A stretch of DNA of 54,065 nt, taken from positions 1 through 54,065 of the forward strand of contig JABDBI010000010.1 in assembly GCA_013288705.1 (NCBI GenBank). The letters run 5' to 3'. A program made the translations under genes and the position numbers. Positions 9,408-19,361 of this stretch are shown piece after piece. Each line of letters begins with the position of its first letter. Position 1 is the first letter of the stretch. The notes beneath the pieces are model-generated. The model did not search any database. It was not told the origin of the DNA and saw only the letters and a program-made list of their open reading frames with translations. Source of the DNA: Methanobacteriota archaeon (lineage in GTDB: Bacteria; Myxococcota; UBA727; JABDBI01).

Positions 9408-11558
9408 TTATATTGCGAGAGTGGCTGCATGGAGTGTGCGCACCAGTTGTTCGCTTGGCATCATCAGCTCGCCCTCGTTTTTACAGATGATGGAAATCCC
9501 ACCACCGCTCATGGCCATTTGGTGCACCAACGTCTCCTGATGCGTCGCAATCTTTGTGATGGCCGAGATGGCTGGCATATATTTGAAACCGGTCAAGCTA
9601 CCAATGTGTTTGAGAAATCTCGACAGCTGATGCGCACTTGTTGTGTCGGTAAGCTCCTTGATTTTCTTCGCAAACTCCTTGGCCTGCTGAAAGACTTTGA
9701 CGTCCTTTTTAAGTGCGCGCCCTGTGGTCACCCAATATTCTCGCTCGAGGCCAGTGAGCTCTGAGTTTCCACAGCAATTTAAGAAAAACAAATGTGACTT
9801 GACGGAGATGTAATCATCTAAAATCTCTCGTGCATTTCTGCCGGCGCTCGTTTGGGGGTTGAGAGCAGGCATACCCTCGAGGTCTGGATCAATCTCTATT
9901 GCCGATCGCATATAGGCCTGCACCGCGGCCTCTTCTCCTACGTTCACGACATTCCGCAAACCAGCTTCGGTAAAATAGATATCGATATCCGTGTGAATCC
10001 TGTTTCCGTTGGAAAATATCTTCTCGAGCACTGGCAGATTGTTCAAATGCGTCTGTGGAGTCCCTACAAGTTGCGCACCCATCGACCTCACGAAGTTTAA
10101 AAACTGGGTGATATCACTTTGATCCGTAAAAGCACTGTGCTTGCGATAGGAAAAATGACAAAATGGATGTGACGGACTCTCTTCAGAAGATTTTATAGAA
10201 ACCATTTCCCAGGTGATATCTCGAGAGCCTTTAAAAAAATTGGAGAAATGCTTGCTATAAACAGACTGGCGGGTGATGCGCTGACGGCCAGCGGCGTCTG
10301 TTAATCGAGTCTGCGTCTCGTCTGACAACGCCGACCGAACAAGCAACTTTTGCCCAATGACCTGCAACCCGGTTTCTGCGGTGTAGGTACTATTGCGCTC
10401 CTCTATGTTTGCCGATTCTACGCCGCTACCTGTAACCGTAGCGAGATGCTGCGCAGGCCCCGCGGAGAGACGTACCAGATGTTCGTAAGCGTCCGCTGCG
10501 TTTGGCTTTGATAAGTCGAAGTCATAGACCATCATATCCGTATTCGTATGGCTGTGGTCGGCTTTCGCATACAGTTGCGCTGTGGTGAACACCGATACCA
10601 TCGACTCGAGAAATAGATAACCATTTTGGTTGATATAATACTGGAGTTGACCACCCGCAATGTTGAGCGGAAGGAGCTTACCAACGCCAAAATTCAGCCC
10701 CGCAAGGAGCTTTGCTGTCACGCCGCCAGATTCTCGATTGATGTTTTGTACTGTGACACGCACTTTGTGATGGCCGTCAAGCGCATGGACTGTCACGCTG
10801 TACTCTTGTGCGAGGCCGGCGGTGTTGACTGTGCTGATCCCAGCCCCGAGTGTGGCAGGACCAATGGGCTGACCGATAAAAGTATTGGTATACATCCACC
10901 CGCTGAGCGTGCCCCGCCCCGCGACTTCGATTTCTGAGCCAGCCGGCATGGCCTCCGCAGCCTGAGTTGTGAAAGGAATGTTTAAGATATGATGCTCTGA
11001 TCTTTGGGATGGCATCACAGTGCGATAGCGCAAAAGACCTGATGCGCAGAAACCGGCGCACAGTCCAAAAGGAGGCGCGAGCGGAAACGATGCCATCATG
11101 GCGGTGCCGAGTTCAATGACGCCAGCAGTTTCAGCCCATGTCGCACTGGCTTGCGCACGGCGAGCTGCGCAGTGAGCGACATGGGGATCACTTGGCTCGA
11201 GCACGTGCTCCGTAATACGAAGTCCCATCGGGACAGTTTCTGGGACGCTGCGAGCGACCGCCAGTGCCGATGTCTGCGGTAGATGGTTCCAGGAGACTTC
11301 TTTGATCATGGTAGAGGTGATCGCATTTGATATGGTGCTACGGCCGCAATTTAACGGTCGTGGTGCCACTGCCAGCGGCGTCGCGGATGGCGGCACTGGC
11401 GCTGACAACAGCGGTGCAGAATTCATGCGATGCAACGTTGGTCTCGATGGAGCAAAAGTATCGACTGCATGTTGACGTTGTGCACGCGCAGTTGGAGTGC
11501 GTGCTCCCGATGCTTGTGTGAGTAATGCGGGCGCTGCCTCTCCGATCGTGGTCACCAT
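9408..11558 (-). CDS. Large protein of unknown family (paralogue B)
   Basis: This 716-residue protein is the first gene of a two-gene run, 12 bp upstream of its paralogue. The frame is open to 11588, but the ATG at 11558 has GGAG 8 nt upstream and the same ATGGTGACC context as the paralogue's start. It shares the PS/TL-R-NSAPLL N-terminal motif, the YDFDLSKPNAADAYEHLVRLSAGPAQ segment, the TRQSVYSKHFSN-FKGSRDITWEM segment and the MSGGGISIICKNEG tail with paralogue A. An extra segment near QTSAGRNAREILDDY is absent from A. No signal peptide, membrane helix or known catalytic motif was seen. Tandem duplication followed by divergence is clear; function is unknown. Confidence 0.75.
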   Translation of the reverse strand: MVTTIGEAAPALLTQASGARTPTARAQRQHAVDTFAPSRPTLHRMNSAPLLSAPVPPSATPLAVAPRPLNCGRSTISNAITSTMIKEVSWNHLPQTSALAVARSVPETVPMGLRITEHVLEPSDPHVAHCAARRAQASATWAETAGVIELGTAMMASFPLAPPFGLCAGFCASGLLRYRTVMPSQRSEHHILNIPFTTQAAEAMPAGSEIEVAGRGTLSGWMYTNTFIGQPIGPATLGAGISTVNTAGLAQEYSVTVHALDGHHKVRVTVQNINRESGGVTAKLLAGLNFGVGKLLPLNIAGGQLQYYINQNGYLFLESMVSVFTTAQLYAKADHSHTNTDMMVYDFDLSKPNAADAYEHLVRLSAGPAQHLATVTGSGVESANIEERNSTYTAETGLQVIGQKLLVRSALSDETQTRLTDAAGRQRITRQSVYSKHFSNFFKGSRDITWEMVSIKSSEESPSHPFCHFSYRKHSAFTDQSDITQFLNFVRSMGAQLVGTPQTHLNNLPVLEKIFSNGNRIHTDIDIYFTEAGLRNVVNVGEEAAVQAYMRSAIEIDPDLEGMPALNPQTSAGRNAREILDDYISVKSHLFFLNCCGNSELTGLEREYWVTTGRALKKDVKVFQQAKEFAKKIKELTDTTSAHQLSRFLKHIGSLTGFKYMPAISAITKIATHQETLVHQMAMSGGGISIICKNEGELMMPSEQLVRTLHAATLAI

Positions 11559-11642
11559 GGCTATCTCCGAAAACGTGAGTGGCTCCAAGGAAAGATTATC
11601 GCCTCGAGCAGTGTTTTGGTTGCACCGGAGTTTTAACGCTAT

Positions 11643-14600
11643 ATGAATTTCAACATCGTTCGTCTCGCCATGCGACGACCCATCGCCACCGTTGTGGTTG
11701 TTCTCGCCGTTATCCTGACCTCAGTAGTGGCCATTGTTGAGATGAAGCGCGATATTTTGCCATCACTCGGCATCCCAATTATCTATGTTGCCCAACCCTT
11801 CGGAGGCATGGATCCGGCGCAGATGGAGAGCTATCTCACTTACTTTTACGAATATCATTTCCTTTATGAGTCGGGCATTGAGCATATCGAGTCTAAGAAC
11901 ATCCAATCAGCAGCTCTGATTAAGCTGCAGTTCTACCCCGGCACCGACATGGCGCAGGCCATGGCTGAAACCATTAACTATGTGAACCGGTCGTTAGCAT
12001 TTATGCCCGACGGCGTGGTGCCGCCGTTTGTGATGCGTTTTGATGCGGGTACCGTGCCGGTGGGCAAGCTTATTTTCTCAAGCACAAATAAAGCAAGAAC
12101 GATGGTTGAGCTGCAAAACTACGCGTTGAATTATGTAAGACCGCTTTTTGCAACGCTCGAGGGAGTATCGGCGCCGCCGCCCTTTGGTGCGAGCGCGCGC
12201 AGCATCGTCATCAATGTAGATCCCGACAAATTGGCCTCATATAGTCTCTCCACCGACGATGTCGCTAAAGCTCTTATGGCATCAAATCGCATTGTTCCAT
12301 CGGGGAATATCAAAATGGGAGATATGTATCCCATTGTTCCGTTTAATGGCGTGGTGAAAAATATCAAGGAGCTCGAAGACGTGCCCCTACGCATGGGGAC
12401 TTTTCCTACGGTCTTTTTACGAGACGTAGGCCATGTCGTAGATGGAAGTGACATTCCTACCAGTTACGCGCTCGTGAATGGGCAACGAACCGTTTACATA
12501 CCAGTAACCAAACGCCCCGAGGCTTCAACGCTCGCGGTTGTCGATCGCGTAAAAGCAAATATCCCCAAGTTTCAGGCTGCAGTTCCTCAAGATGTGAAAG
12601 TGAGCTACGAGTTCGATCAATCTGGCTCTGTACGACGAAGCATGAAGGCTGTGCTGTTCGAAGGCGCCTTGGGTGCATTGCTAACCGCCTTAATGGTGAT
12701 TCTGTTTTTGCGCGACTGGCGAATTGCCTTGGTGGTCGTGGTGAACATTCCAATCGCTCTCTTGGCGGCGACAACCGCACTCTGGCTCAGTGGCCAAACC
12801 GTTAATCTGATGACTTTGGGCGGCCTCGCACTTGCTGTGGGAATTCTCGTTGATGAAGCTGTGGTAACGATTGAGAATATCCATCAGCATTTGTCCAAGG
12901 GGGAACGCTTAGCGGTGGCGACGCTCAAGGGGACGAATGAAATTTTGCTGCCCGGCCTTCTGACCATGCTCTGTATTCTTTCTGTTTTTACGCCATCGCT
13001 ATTCATGACAGGTGTCGCGCGGGCGCTCTTTGTTCCCTTATCGCTGGCCGTCGGATTTTCGATTGTAGCATCGTTTTTATTATCGAGAACGCTGGTGCCC
13101 GTATTATCAACATGGCTGTTAAAAGAGCATGATCAAGCAACGCATTTAAAGCACAAAATGTTTGACGCGTTTCAAAGTGCTTATGCGTTTTTTCTGAAGA
13201 AAGCGCTGGTTGTTCGTTGGGTGATAATTCCCGTTTATGTTTTGGCGTGTTGCGCAATCATAATTTTGGTAGGAACGCATCTTCCAACTGAGATTTTCCC
13301 CCGGGTTGACGAAGGCGAGTTTAAATTTCGCTTAAGAGCACCCACAGGTTCTTATATTGATCACACTGAAGCGGTCACCATACGCGCGATGAATATTATT
13401 AAGAACGAAGTGGGCGAACACAATGTAGCTGATTGGCTGGCCTTTATTGGCGTGCCGGCGCCCACGTATCCGGTGAATTTAATACATCAGTGGTCGTCGG
13501 GTCCGCAGGAAGCCGTGGTTGAAGTCGCGCTTAAAAAGAACGCGCGAATCCCAGTCGCCGGGCTGAAAGAGAAATTACGGGCGCGTTTTGCCAAGGAACT
13601 TGATCATGTCACCGTATCGTTCGAGCCAAGTGGAATCGTTGATCAAACCATGAGTCTTGGCTCCAACACACCGATTGAAATTGCGATCAACGGTCAAGAC
13701 TTATCTGCAGTGCGAGCACACGCGGAGAAAATTCGGGCGGCCATACATGACATTCCAAGTCTACGGGATGTGAGTTTTGGCCAGCCCTTCGATTACCCGG
13801 CCATTGCCGTGAACGCGAGTCGAGAAAAGGCTGGCTTGCGGGGCGTGAGCATGCATGACATTGGCATGGCCCTTGTGCCTGCGACGTCCTCTAGTCGCTT
13901 TATTTTGAAGAACTACTGGGCCGATCCAAAAAATGGGATCAACTATCAAGTGCAGGTCGAGGTCCCGCCTGGGGGAATCCACTCAGTAAAGGGACTTGAG
14001 GATTTAACCGTGTCGGTTGGCGGCGGAGCAGTTCCACTGCATGATTTTGCGGAAGTGAAGCAAGGCGTAGTGCCCGCAGAATTCGATCGTTTAAACATGC
14101 AGCGCATGGTGACGGTGCAGGCAAATTTGGCCGGCAATGATTTAGGCGCTGCATCGAGAGAGATTGCGCAACGCATCAAACCGCTTGAGAAGGAAGTTCC
14201 ACGCGGCTTGAGTGTGCATGTGCGAGGCCAAACCGCTGCACTTAAGGAGATATTTAGCGGTCTCTTCATCGGTCTTGCAGTCGCCGTGCTGGTGATTTTT
14301 CTGCTGCTGGCTGCTAATTTCGAATCGATCACGTTGTCTCTTGTGGTGCTGTCGACAGTACCAGCGGTGTTAAGCGGTGTTGAGCTTGCACTCTATGTGA
14401 CGCGCACATCGCTCAACATCCAATCGTTTATGGGCGCAATTATGGCTGTTGGTGTGGCGGTGGCCAATGCTATTTTGCTTGTTACGTTTGCGGAACGTGA
14501 CCGTATTCAGATGGGCAATTCCCATAAGGCTGCAATAGAAGGCGCGCGGAGTCGCATACGTCCCATTCTTATGACAGCACTCGCGATGATTGCTGGCATG

Positions 14601-14813
14601 ATACCGATGGCCATTGGTATCTCCGAAGGTGGTCAGCAAACAGCGCCCTTGGGTCGAGCTGTGATAGGCGGTCTCTTGGCATCGACGATTGCGACGTTGA
14701 TGGTGCTTCCTCTGGTGTACGCCGTAGCGCTGAAGCGAAAGAGCACGAAATCTCCTTCACTCGATCCTGGTGACGAAGCAAGCGCACACTACCAGGCGGG
14801 GGTGGTGTCATGA
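11643..14813 (+). CDS. RND-family efflux permease (AcrB/HAE1-like)
   Basis: At 1056 residues this is the usual length of an inner-membrane RND pump. It has the N-terminal helix followed by a first porter loop, TM2-6 (about 335-510), a central loop helix, a second porter loop and TM8-12 (about 870-1035). TM4 has [13 protein letters not shown], so AcrB Asp407/Asp408 correspond to Asp404/Glu405. In TM10 the sequence is [10 protein letters not shown], so the Lys940 of AcrB is replaced by Ala941. The pump exports hydrophobic or toxic compounds by proton exchange in characterised relatives. It overlaps the TolC gene by 4 bp (ATGA). No periplasmic adaptor gene lies beside it. Confidence 0.93.
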   Translation: MNFNIVRLAMRRPIATVVVVLAVILTSVVAIVEMKRDILPSLGIPIIYVAQPFGGMDPAQMESYLTYFYEYHFLYESGIEHIESKNIQSAALIKLQFYPGTDMAQAMAETINYVNRSLAFMPDGVVPPFVMRFDAGTVPVGKLIFSSTNKARTMVELQNYALNYVRPLFATLEGVSAPPPFGASARSIVINVDPDKLASYSLSTDDVAKALMASNRIVPSGNIKMGDMYPIVPFNGVVKNIKELEDVPLRMGTFPTVFLRDVGHVVDGSDIPTSYALVNGQRTVYIPVTKRPEASTLAVVDRVKANIPKFQAAVPQDVKVSYEFDQSGSVRRSMKAVLFEGALGALLTALMVILFLRDWRIALVVVVNIPIALLAATTALWLSGQTVNLMTLGGLALAVGILVDEAVVTIENIHQHLSKGERLAVATLKGTNEILLPGLLTMLCILSVFTPSLFMTGVARALFVPLSLAVGFSIVASFLLSRTLVPVLSTWLLKEHDQATHLKHKMFDAFQSAYAFFLKKALVVRWVIIPVYVLACCAIIILVGTHLPTEIFPRVDEGEFKFRLRAPTGSYIDHTEAVTIRAMNIIKNEVGEHNVADWLAFIGVPAPTYPVNLIHQWSSGPQEAVVEVALKKNARIPVAGLKEKLRARFAKELDHVTVSFEPSGIVDQTMSLGSNTPIEIAINGQDLSAVRAHAEKIRAAIHDIPSLRDVSFGQPFDYPAIAVNASREKAGLRGVSMHDIGMALVPATSSSRFILKNYWADPKNGINYQVQVEVPPGGIHSVKGLEDLTVSVGGGAVPLHDFAEVKQGVVPAEFDRLNMQRMVTVQANLAGNDLGAASREIAQRIKPLEKEVPRGLSVHVRGQTAALKEIFSGLFIGLAVAVLVIFLLLAANFESITLSLVVLSTVPAVLSGVELALYVTRTSLNIQSFMGAIMAVGVAVANAILLVTFAERDRIQMGNSHKAAIEGARSRIRPILMTALAMIAGMIPMAIGISEGGQQTAPLGRAVIGGLLASTIATLMVLPLVYAVALKRKSTKSPSLDPGDEASAHYQAGVVS

Positions 14814-16093
14814 ATGCCACACAATTGGTTGTTGCACTTGTTTTTGGCTGTATGGTGCAGCCCATCTATGCGCGCGAAATTAGTCTAGCCGACACGCTTA
14901 GTCTTGCGGAAAAGGTAAGCCCCGATATTCAATCCGGGCGCGCACGCGAATCACAAGCGAAGTCGGACATCACGATTGCAACTTCGTATTTGTACCCGTC
15001 ACTGAATTTGTCCGCCGTCGACAGTTGGGGCTTGCCCGGATCCGGTAGCCCAACGCCGCCAGATATTGGCGGAATTCTCGATTCACCTTATCGAAACGGC
15101 TTTGGCATAGGTGTTTTGGCCCGCGTGTCGGTGTTTGATCTGCGACCTTGGCTCGGCCGTAATGTGGCCCGCGCGCAATCGAACTCCGTCCAGGAACAAA
15201 CGAAGGTCGTTCGCTTAAATACTTACTTGAGCACTCTCCAGGCTTTTGTGGACGCTGCACGCTACCTGGGACAAGAACATGTATGGGCCAATATCGCAAA
15301 AAGAGTGAACTCGGTTGAAGACACACTTAAAAAACGGGTAAAGGTGGGACAATACAACGACGTGGCACGTTTGCTCATTCAAGATCAGCAAGACCAGGCG
15401 CACATTATGCAGGCAAGCTTTCATGAGCGATATCTGCAAGCCAAAAAGCGCGTGGCATTGTTCATCGATTTAGATGAAAATGAAATTAGCGTGGCCTCAG
15501 CACTCACATTTCCAAAAGAAGTACATCATATTCATATCTCGGTTGCAAAAAGCCCGTTCCTAGCTCGAGCCGAATTTGATGTGCATGCAGCGAAGGCGCA
15601 AGCGCGCCAGACATTGAGTGAGCATTTTCCGCGTCTGTATGCCACCGCAAGCGGAGGCTACCTGGTTAATACGCGTTTGGTCGACCCACAGTACTATTCT
15701 ATATGGCTTGGCGTCACCGTGCCCTTGTTTGAAGGATTTCGTCTGGTGGCCAATGATCGCCGTGCCGGGCAGGTACAGCAAGAAAAGCGGAGCACAGTGC
15801 AGGCTACCGAGCTTGCGCTAAACGAAAGCTATGCGCGTTACGACGAGAGTATTAACGCTGCGCGAGTCGAATTGGCGATGCTTGATAACGAGCGAAAAGC
15901 GTCGGAACAAGCGATTGAATTGGCTCAGGATCGGTTTTTGAACTTTTTGGGCTCAGTCATCGATTTGCGAGAAGCTCTGCGTGACCTCACGCGCATAGAT
16001 GGACAAATAGTCGATAGAAAAGCTGATCTCTTTTTGGCATCGTCGTCTAAAGCCATTTTGCAAGGGGCTGTGGCTGATGATTTCAAACCATAG
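14810..16093 (+). CDS. TolC-family outer-membrane efflux protein
   Basis: This 427-residue protein starts with a signal peptide (cleavage near IYA-REI). It has the two-fold repeat of TolC proteins: each half has long helices (LSLAEKVSPDIQSGRARESQAKSDI; LAQDRFLNFLGSVIDLREALRDL) and amphipathic strands, including GVTVPLFEGFRLVANDR before the last coiled coil. Such proteins form the trimeric outer-membrane and periplasmic duct for RND pumps. Coupled to the RND gene by a 4-bp overlap, it overlaps the following YeiH gene by 17 bp, so the three are probably co-transcribed. Confidence 0.88.
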   Translation: MNATQLVVALVFGCMVQPIYAREISLADTLSLAEKVSPDIQSGRARESQAKSDITIATSYLYPSLNLSAVDSWGLPGSGSPTPPDIGGILDSPYRNGFGIGVLARVSVFDLRPWLGRNVARAQSNSVQEQTKVVRLNTYLSTLQAFVDAARYLGQEHVWANIAKRVNSVEDTLKKRVKVGQYNDVARLLIQDQQDQAHIMQASFHERYLQAKKRVALFIDLDENEISVASALTFPKEVHHIHISVAKSPFLARAEFDVHAAKAQARQTLSEHFPRLYATASGGYLVNTRLVDPQYYSIWLGVTVPLFEGFRLVANDRRAGQVQQEKRSTVQATELALNESYARYDESINAARVELAMLDNERKASEQAIELAQDRFLNFLGSVIDLREALRDLTRIDGQIVDRKADLFLASSSKAILQGAVADDFKP

Positions 16094-17012
16094 TGCAACA
16101 CGAGTTAGTTTTCTAATTGCCGGCGCCCTTTGCTTGTCGCCTCTTGTCTCTTCCAGCGTTGCGCTACTCCTGGGTTTGTTTTTCGCGCTAGCCATCGGCA
16201 ATCCCTATTTGCCTACCACACAGTCAATCACACCAAAACTTTTGCAAGCGTCTGTAATTGGGCTCGGCGCAGGCATGAACCTCGAAGTTGTCGCAAGGGT
16301 TGGGCTACACGGCATTGGCTACACCGCGACCGGAATTCTCCTGACAACATTAATTGGGCTTTCCATCGGGTATTTTCTTAAGCTCAACAAAGAAGTTTCT
16401 TTGCTCGTCACGATGGGAACGGCCATCTGCGGCGGTAGCGCCATTGCAGCTGTGGCATCGACCATCCGAGCGAAGGCACCCGAAACATCTGTCGCGTTGG
16501 CAACCGTATTTTTCTTAAATGCGATGGCGTTGTTGATTTTCCCGGCGCTTGGTCACCATTTTGGGCTCAGCGAAACGCAATTTGGTCTGTGGAGTGCATT
16601 GGCGATTCACGATACCAGCTCTGTTGTTGGTTCTGCCCTCGCCTATGGGGGAAAAGCTGTTGAAGTCGCGACCACGGTCAAATTGGTGCGCGCTTTGTGG
16701 ATCGTACCCGTATGCATTGCCATTGGATTTTTCTTTCGCGCTGGCAAAAAGCCAGCGAGGCCGTGGTTTATTTTGGGTTTCATCGCTATCGCTGCACTGG
16801 TAACTTTTGTACCAGTGCTCGCTGCTCCCGGGAAGATCATCTATGCAATTGCGACACGTTCGCTTGTTCTTACGCTCTTTCTGATTGGCTCCAATCTGTC
16901 GCGTGCAAGTCTGCAGCAAGTTGGAATGAGGCCATTGATTCAAGGTGTGACACTATGGGGGATTGTTGCGAGCGTGACGTTGCTGGCGATTCAGGCAGGT
17001 TTTATTATTTGA
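16077..17012 (+). CDS. YeiH-family putative sulfate exporter
   Basis: This 311-residue integral membrane protein has about nine or ten hydrophobic segments. It has the family signature TMGTAICGGSAIAAVASTI and the AIHDTSSVVGSALAYG segment in the second half, typical of the conserved UPF0324/YeiH family. The family is annotated as putative sulfate exporters, with little direct biochemical proof. The start overlaps the end of the TolC gene by 17 bp. Its place at the end of an efflux operon suggests a role in export or stress response, but the substrate cannot be told from sequence. Confidence 0.85.
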   Translation: MISNHSATRVSFLIAGALCLSPLVSSSVALLLGLFFALAIGNPYLPTTQSITPKLLQASVIGLGAGMNLEVVARVGLHGIGYTATGILLTTLIGLSIGYFLKLNKEVSLLVTMGTAICGGSAIAAVASTIRAKAPETSVALATVFFLNAMALLIFPALGHHFGLSETQFGLWSALAIHDTSSVVGSALAYGGKAVEVATTVKLVRALWIVPVCIAIGFFFRAGKKPARPWFILGFIAIAALVTFVPVLAAPGKIIYAIATRSLVLTLFLIGSNLSRASLQQVGMRPLIQGVTLWGIVASVTLLAIQAGFII

Positions 17013-17712
17013 TGCCTAGATAGCCGAGGTATGTCGTTGCTGAAAATATCACCGTTGTCACACCCAACACAATGATCGGAATGAGGCTCCATCCGGATCC
17101 GGAGCTCTGTGCAGCAGGCGGTGCCGGCAATGTCCGCTGTAGTTTCTGGCACCAAGCGCTGGGCGCGCTTCCTTGCGAAGCTAACGCCGCCGCGTAGGCG
17201 AACACGGCTTTGGCCAAGGTTGTGTTGTCCCAAGCATAAAAATTTGTTTTTGTGATCACGCGAGCGCTCGAATCATAACCACTGGAGATAATCGTTGCAA
17301 GCACCGGAGCTGAAGCGCTGAGTCCCCTCGCTCCTTGTAATTGCAGGTAGGTGCTGTTGGAGAGCCCGTTGTTGGAAATGTAGTCCAATATGCTCACCGT
17401 TCTGCCATCACATGTGCTAATGGTTACGCCGTTCTGTCCCGTAACCGCAATCATGCTGCCGTTCAGTGCACGAACAGCAACGTCCGCTCCAACAGTCGTA
17501 TTATGGCAAGTTCCATCGACTCTTCCAATTTGCACCTGGTTTCCACTCGACTCAACATGCCAAATGCCGAAGGAAATATAATCCCATCCATCCTGAAGTC
17601 TCGGGTGAATGATGTAGTTTCTGTTGTCATCGATGTTAAAGTCTGGACACGTCGCCCAAAGTGAATTGGAAAAACACCAAAGAATGAAGGCTACTCTTCT
17701 AATCTTCAACAT
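17005..17712 (-). CDS. Secreted protein with C-terminal membrane anchor, unknown family
   Basis: This 235-residue protein has a signal peptide (cleavage near SLWA-TCP), an extracytoplasmic beta-rich region and a single hydrophobic segment at about residues 211-230 ending GYLGIK. It is the second gene of a pair with the similarly built protein at 17699-18535; the two overlap by 14 bp. The central part has Gly/Asn turns and repeated ITV/IST strands (MIAVTGQNGVTISTCDGRTV). No known domain was recognised. Its 3' end overlaps the convergent YeiH gene by 8 bp. Confidence 0.68.
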   Translation of the reverse strand: MLKIRRVAFILWCFSNSLWATCPDFNIDDNRNYIIHPRLQDGWDYISFGIWHVESSGNQVQIGRVDGTCHNTTVGADVAVRALNGSMIAVTGQNGVTISTCDGRTVSILDYISNNGLSNSTYLQLQGARGLSASAPVLATIISSGYDSSARVITKTNFYAWDNTTLAKAVFAYAAALASQGSAPSAWCQKLQRTLPAPPAAQSSGSGWSLIPIIVLGVTTVIFSATTYLGYLGIK

Positions 17713-18535
17713 GATACCCCGCGGCTTGAACCGTTGTCACCGGATTTCTCAGACGATGAAGGTAAATGCCTCCGGTTATTAATGTGGCTGTGACAACCAA
17801 TCCCGTTGTGACGGACAATGTAATCAGCGCTGGTTCATAATAAGAGGGCCGCCCCTCGGGAGGATTTGATGCAGTGCGTTGCTGGTAACAAGAGTTCATT
17901 TTGTTGTAGGGAGCAATGCTTTGCATCGCCACAAACATCACGATAGTTTGCGCAAAATTAGCGGAAAATGGCTGTGGCAGATCATAAGTCGTGAGTCGCC
18001 ATGATGGGCTCGTGCATTGTGCAGAAGCTCCATTCGATGCGTCGATAGTTTGAATGCTCGCAATGACCTCGCCATTAATCCCCCGTATCGTGATGCTATC
18101 ACCGAGCTGCTCGGAAGTGCGAACATAAGCTTGTGGTAGCAATGTCTCCGATTCCCATGTCCGCAAACGCGTGCTGACATTTACATTCGCTTGTTCCTGC
18201 TCATCGAGTAAAATCCAGCCGATCTCTTGGTTTTGGCAATCGTAAACGCGCGGCGTTCCACCGGGGTTTCTGATGACCGCCAGTATTTGGCCGCTGTCAT
18301 CGGTGAGCGTGAGAGTTGCATCGACGCTGCCCGCATCGCAGCTCTCATTAACTGTGCCCAATGGGGTCGTTTGAAGTACAATTTGGTTTGGATTAGTGCA
18401 CAGGGAAGTCATGAAAAGATACTCTGAGTTGGAATTCAGCACGGACTGCGAGCATTCGTCCGCAAAAGAAGTGTCTGGCTGTGCGCTCAGAATAAAAACG
18501 ATCGTGGAAGCGATGCAAAGGTTGAATCGTACCAT
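17699..18535 (-). CDS. Secreted protein with C-terminal membrane anchor, unknown family
   Basis: This 278-residue protein has a signal peptide (cleavage near TSFA-DEC) and one hydrophobic segment at about 236-257 followed by a short basic and polar tail. Its layout is the same as the downstream gene's: Cys-bearing N-terminus, then beta segments such as GQILAVIRNPGGTPRVYDCQ and DSITIRGINGEVIASIQTID. These strand-turn-strand units faintly recall LURP-one/tubby-like folds, but I would not assign that family. Synthesis is probably coupled to the downstream gene through the 14-bp overlap. Confidence 0.68.
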   Translation of the reverse strand: MVRFNLCIASTIVFILSAQPDTSFADECSQSVLNSNSEYLFMTSLCTNPNQIVLQTTPLGTVNESCDAGSVDATLTLTDDSGQILAVIRNPGGTPRVYDCQNQEIGWILLDEQEQANVNVSTRLRTWESETLLPQAYVRTSEQLGDSITIRGINGEVIASIQTIDASNGASAQCTSPSWRLTTYDLPQPFSANFAQTIVMFVAMQSIAPYNKMNSCYQQRTASNPPEGRPSYYEPALITLSVTTGLVVTATLITGGIYLHRLRNPVTTVQAAGYHVED

Positions 18536-18572
18536 GTGACGCTAACTACTTTATGTGGCCAAATATTTCCAG

Positions 18573-19340
18573 CTAGGAATTAAAAATCGCTCGACCTGCC
18601 CCGATAAAGAGCCCACCAATCGCCCCGACTAATCCACCGACTCCAGCAAATGTATATTTCGCGGCCACCGATGACAGCCGCGCGACTCCCATTGCTGCTC
18701 CAACGGAGCCAGCAACCGGTGCTGCGACAATTGTCGCAAGTCCGTCCGCTGGATAGATAGCAGCGCGGCCGACAAAGTTGCCATATCTATTGGCTGTCGT
18801 CCCATAGTTATCTCGAATTGGCCCCGTGAGGCCATTTTCTCCCTCTACAATCAATTTGGTACCCAGGGCAATTGGAGAAACAAGCACAGCCCCGGTAACA
18901 CCAGCTGCTGCTCCGGGCACCATCGCGACTGTCGATGTCACGTCAACCGCCAAGTGTGCCGCGAGGCCGACCAAGCCTTCTGCTTGTGGATCATAGTTTG
19001 CACGCGAAGCGGCGGTTGGTATTCCTGTTCCGAGCATCGCGTCGGGTAAGCTCATGACGGCCTGCCCTGCTCGCGCGCCGATGTTTACGCCTCGGCGCGC
19101 GCAGCCCGTGAATGCCGCGCCAAACTTTTGCCAGCGCGTCGTTCCGCTAAATGAAACAGGTTTAAAAGCATCTTGTGCAAGTTGATTCACATGCTCGTTG
19201 CCTTGCCTGACGCCACTCTCGCAACCCATGACTCGCATAGCAACGTTGCTCATTTGGTATTGGATGCGATAGCTGTGGATGTCCTCGTCTTTATAAACGG
19301 CGAGAGGATGTGGAATTCTCTGATTGGATGCTCTTGGCAT
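18573..19340 (-). CDS. Gly/Ala-rich putative membrane-active protein (paralogue 2)
   Basis: This 255-residue protein is paralogous to the gene just upstream (19362-20099). There is no N-terminal signal. A polar N-terminal third carries AVYKDEDIHSYRIQYQMS; the remainder is Gly/Ala/Val-rich with hydrophobic stretches at about 130-160 and 205-250 (VAGSVGAAMGVARLSSV, VGGLVGAIGGLFIGAGRAIF). Such glycine-zipper-like helices often insert in membranes; this is inference. GAAGGAACG precedes the ATG. The gene lies 21 bp downstream of its paralogue. No known family was recognised. Confidence 0.7.
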   Translation of the reverse strand: MPRASNQRIPHPLAVYKDEDIHSYRIQYQMSNVAMRVMGCESGVRQGNEHVNQLAQDAFKPVSFSGTTRWQKFGAAFTGCARRGVNIGARAGQAVMSLPDAMLGTGIPTAASRANYDPQAEGLVGLAAHLAVDVTSTVAMVPGAAAGVTGAVLVSPIALGTKLIVEGENGLTGPIRDNYGTTANRYGNFVGRAAIYPADGLATIVAAPVAGSVGAAMGVARLSSVAAKYTFAGVGGLVGAIGGLFIGAGRAIFNS

Positions 19341-19361
19341 GTGTTCGTTCCTTCGGGGATA

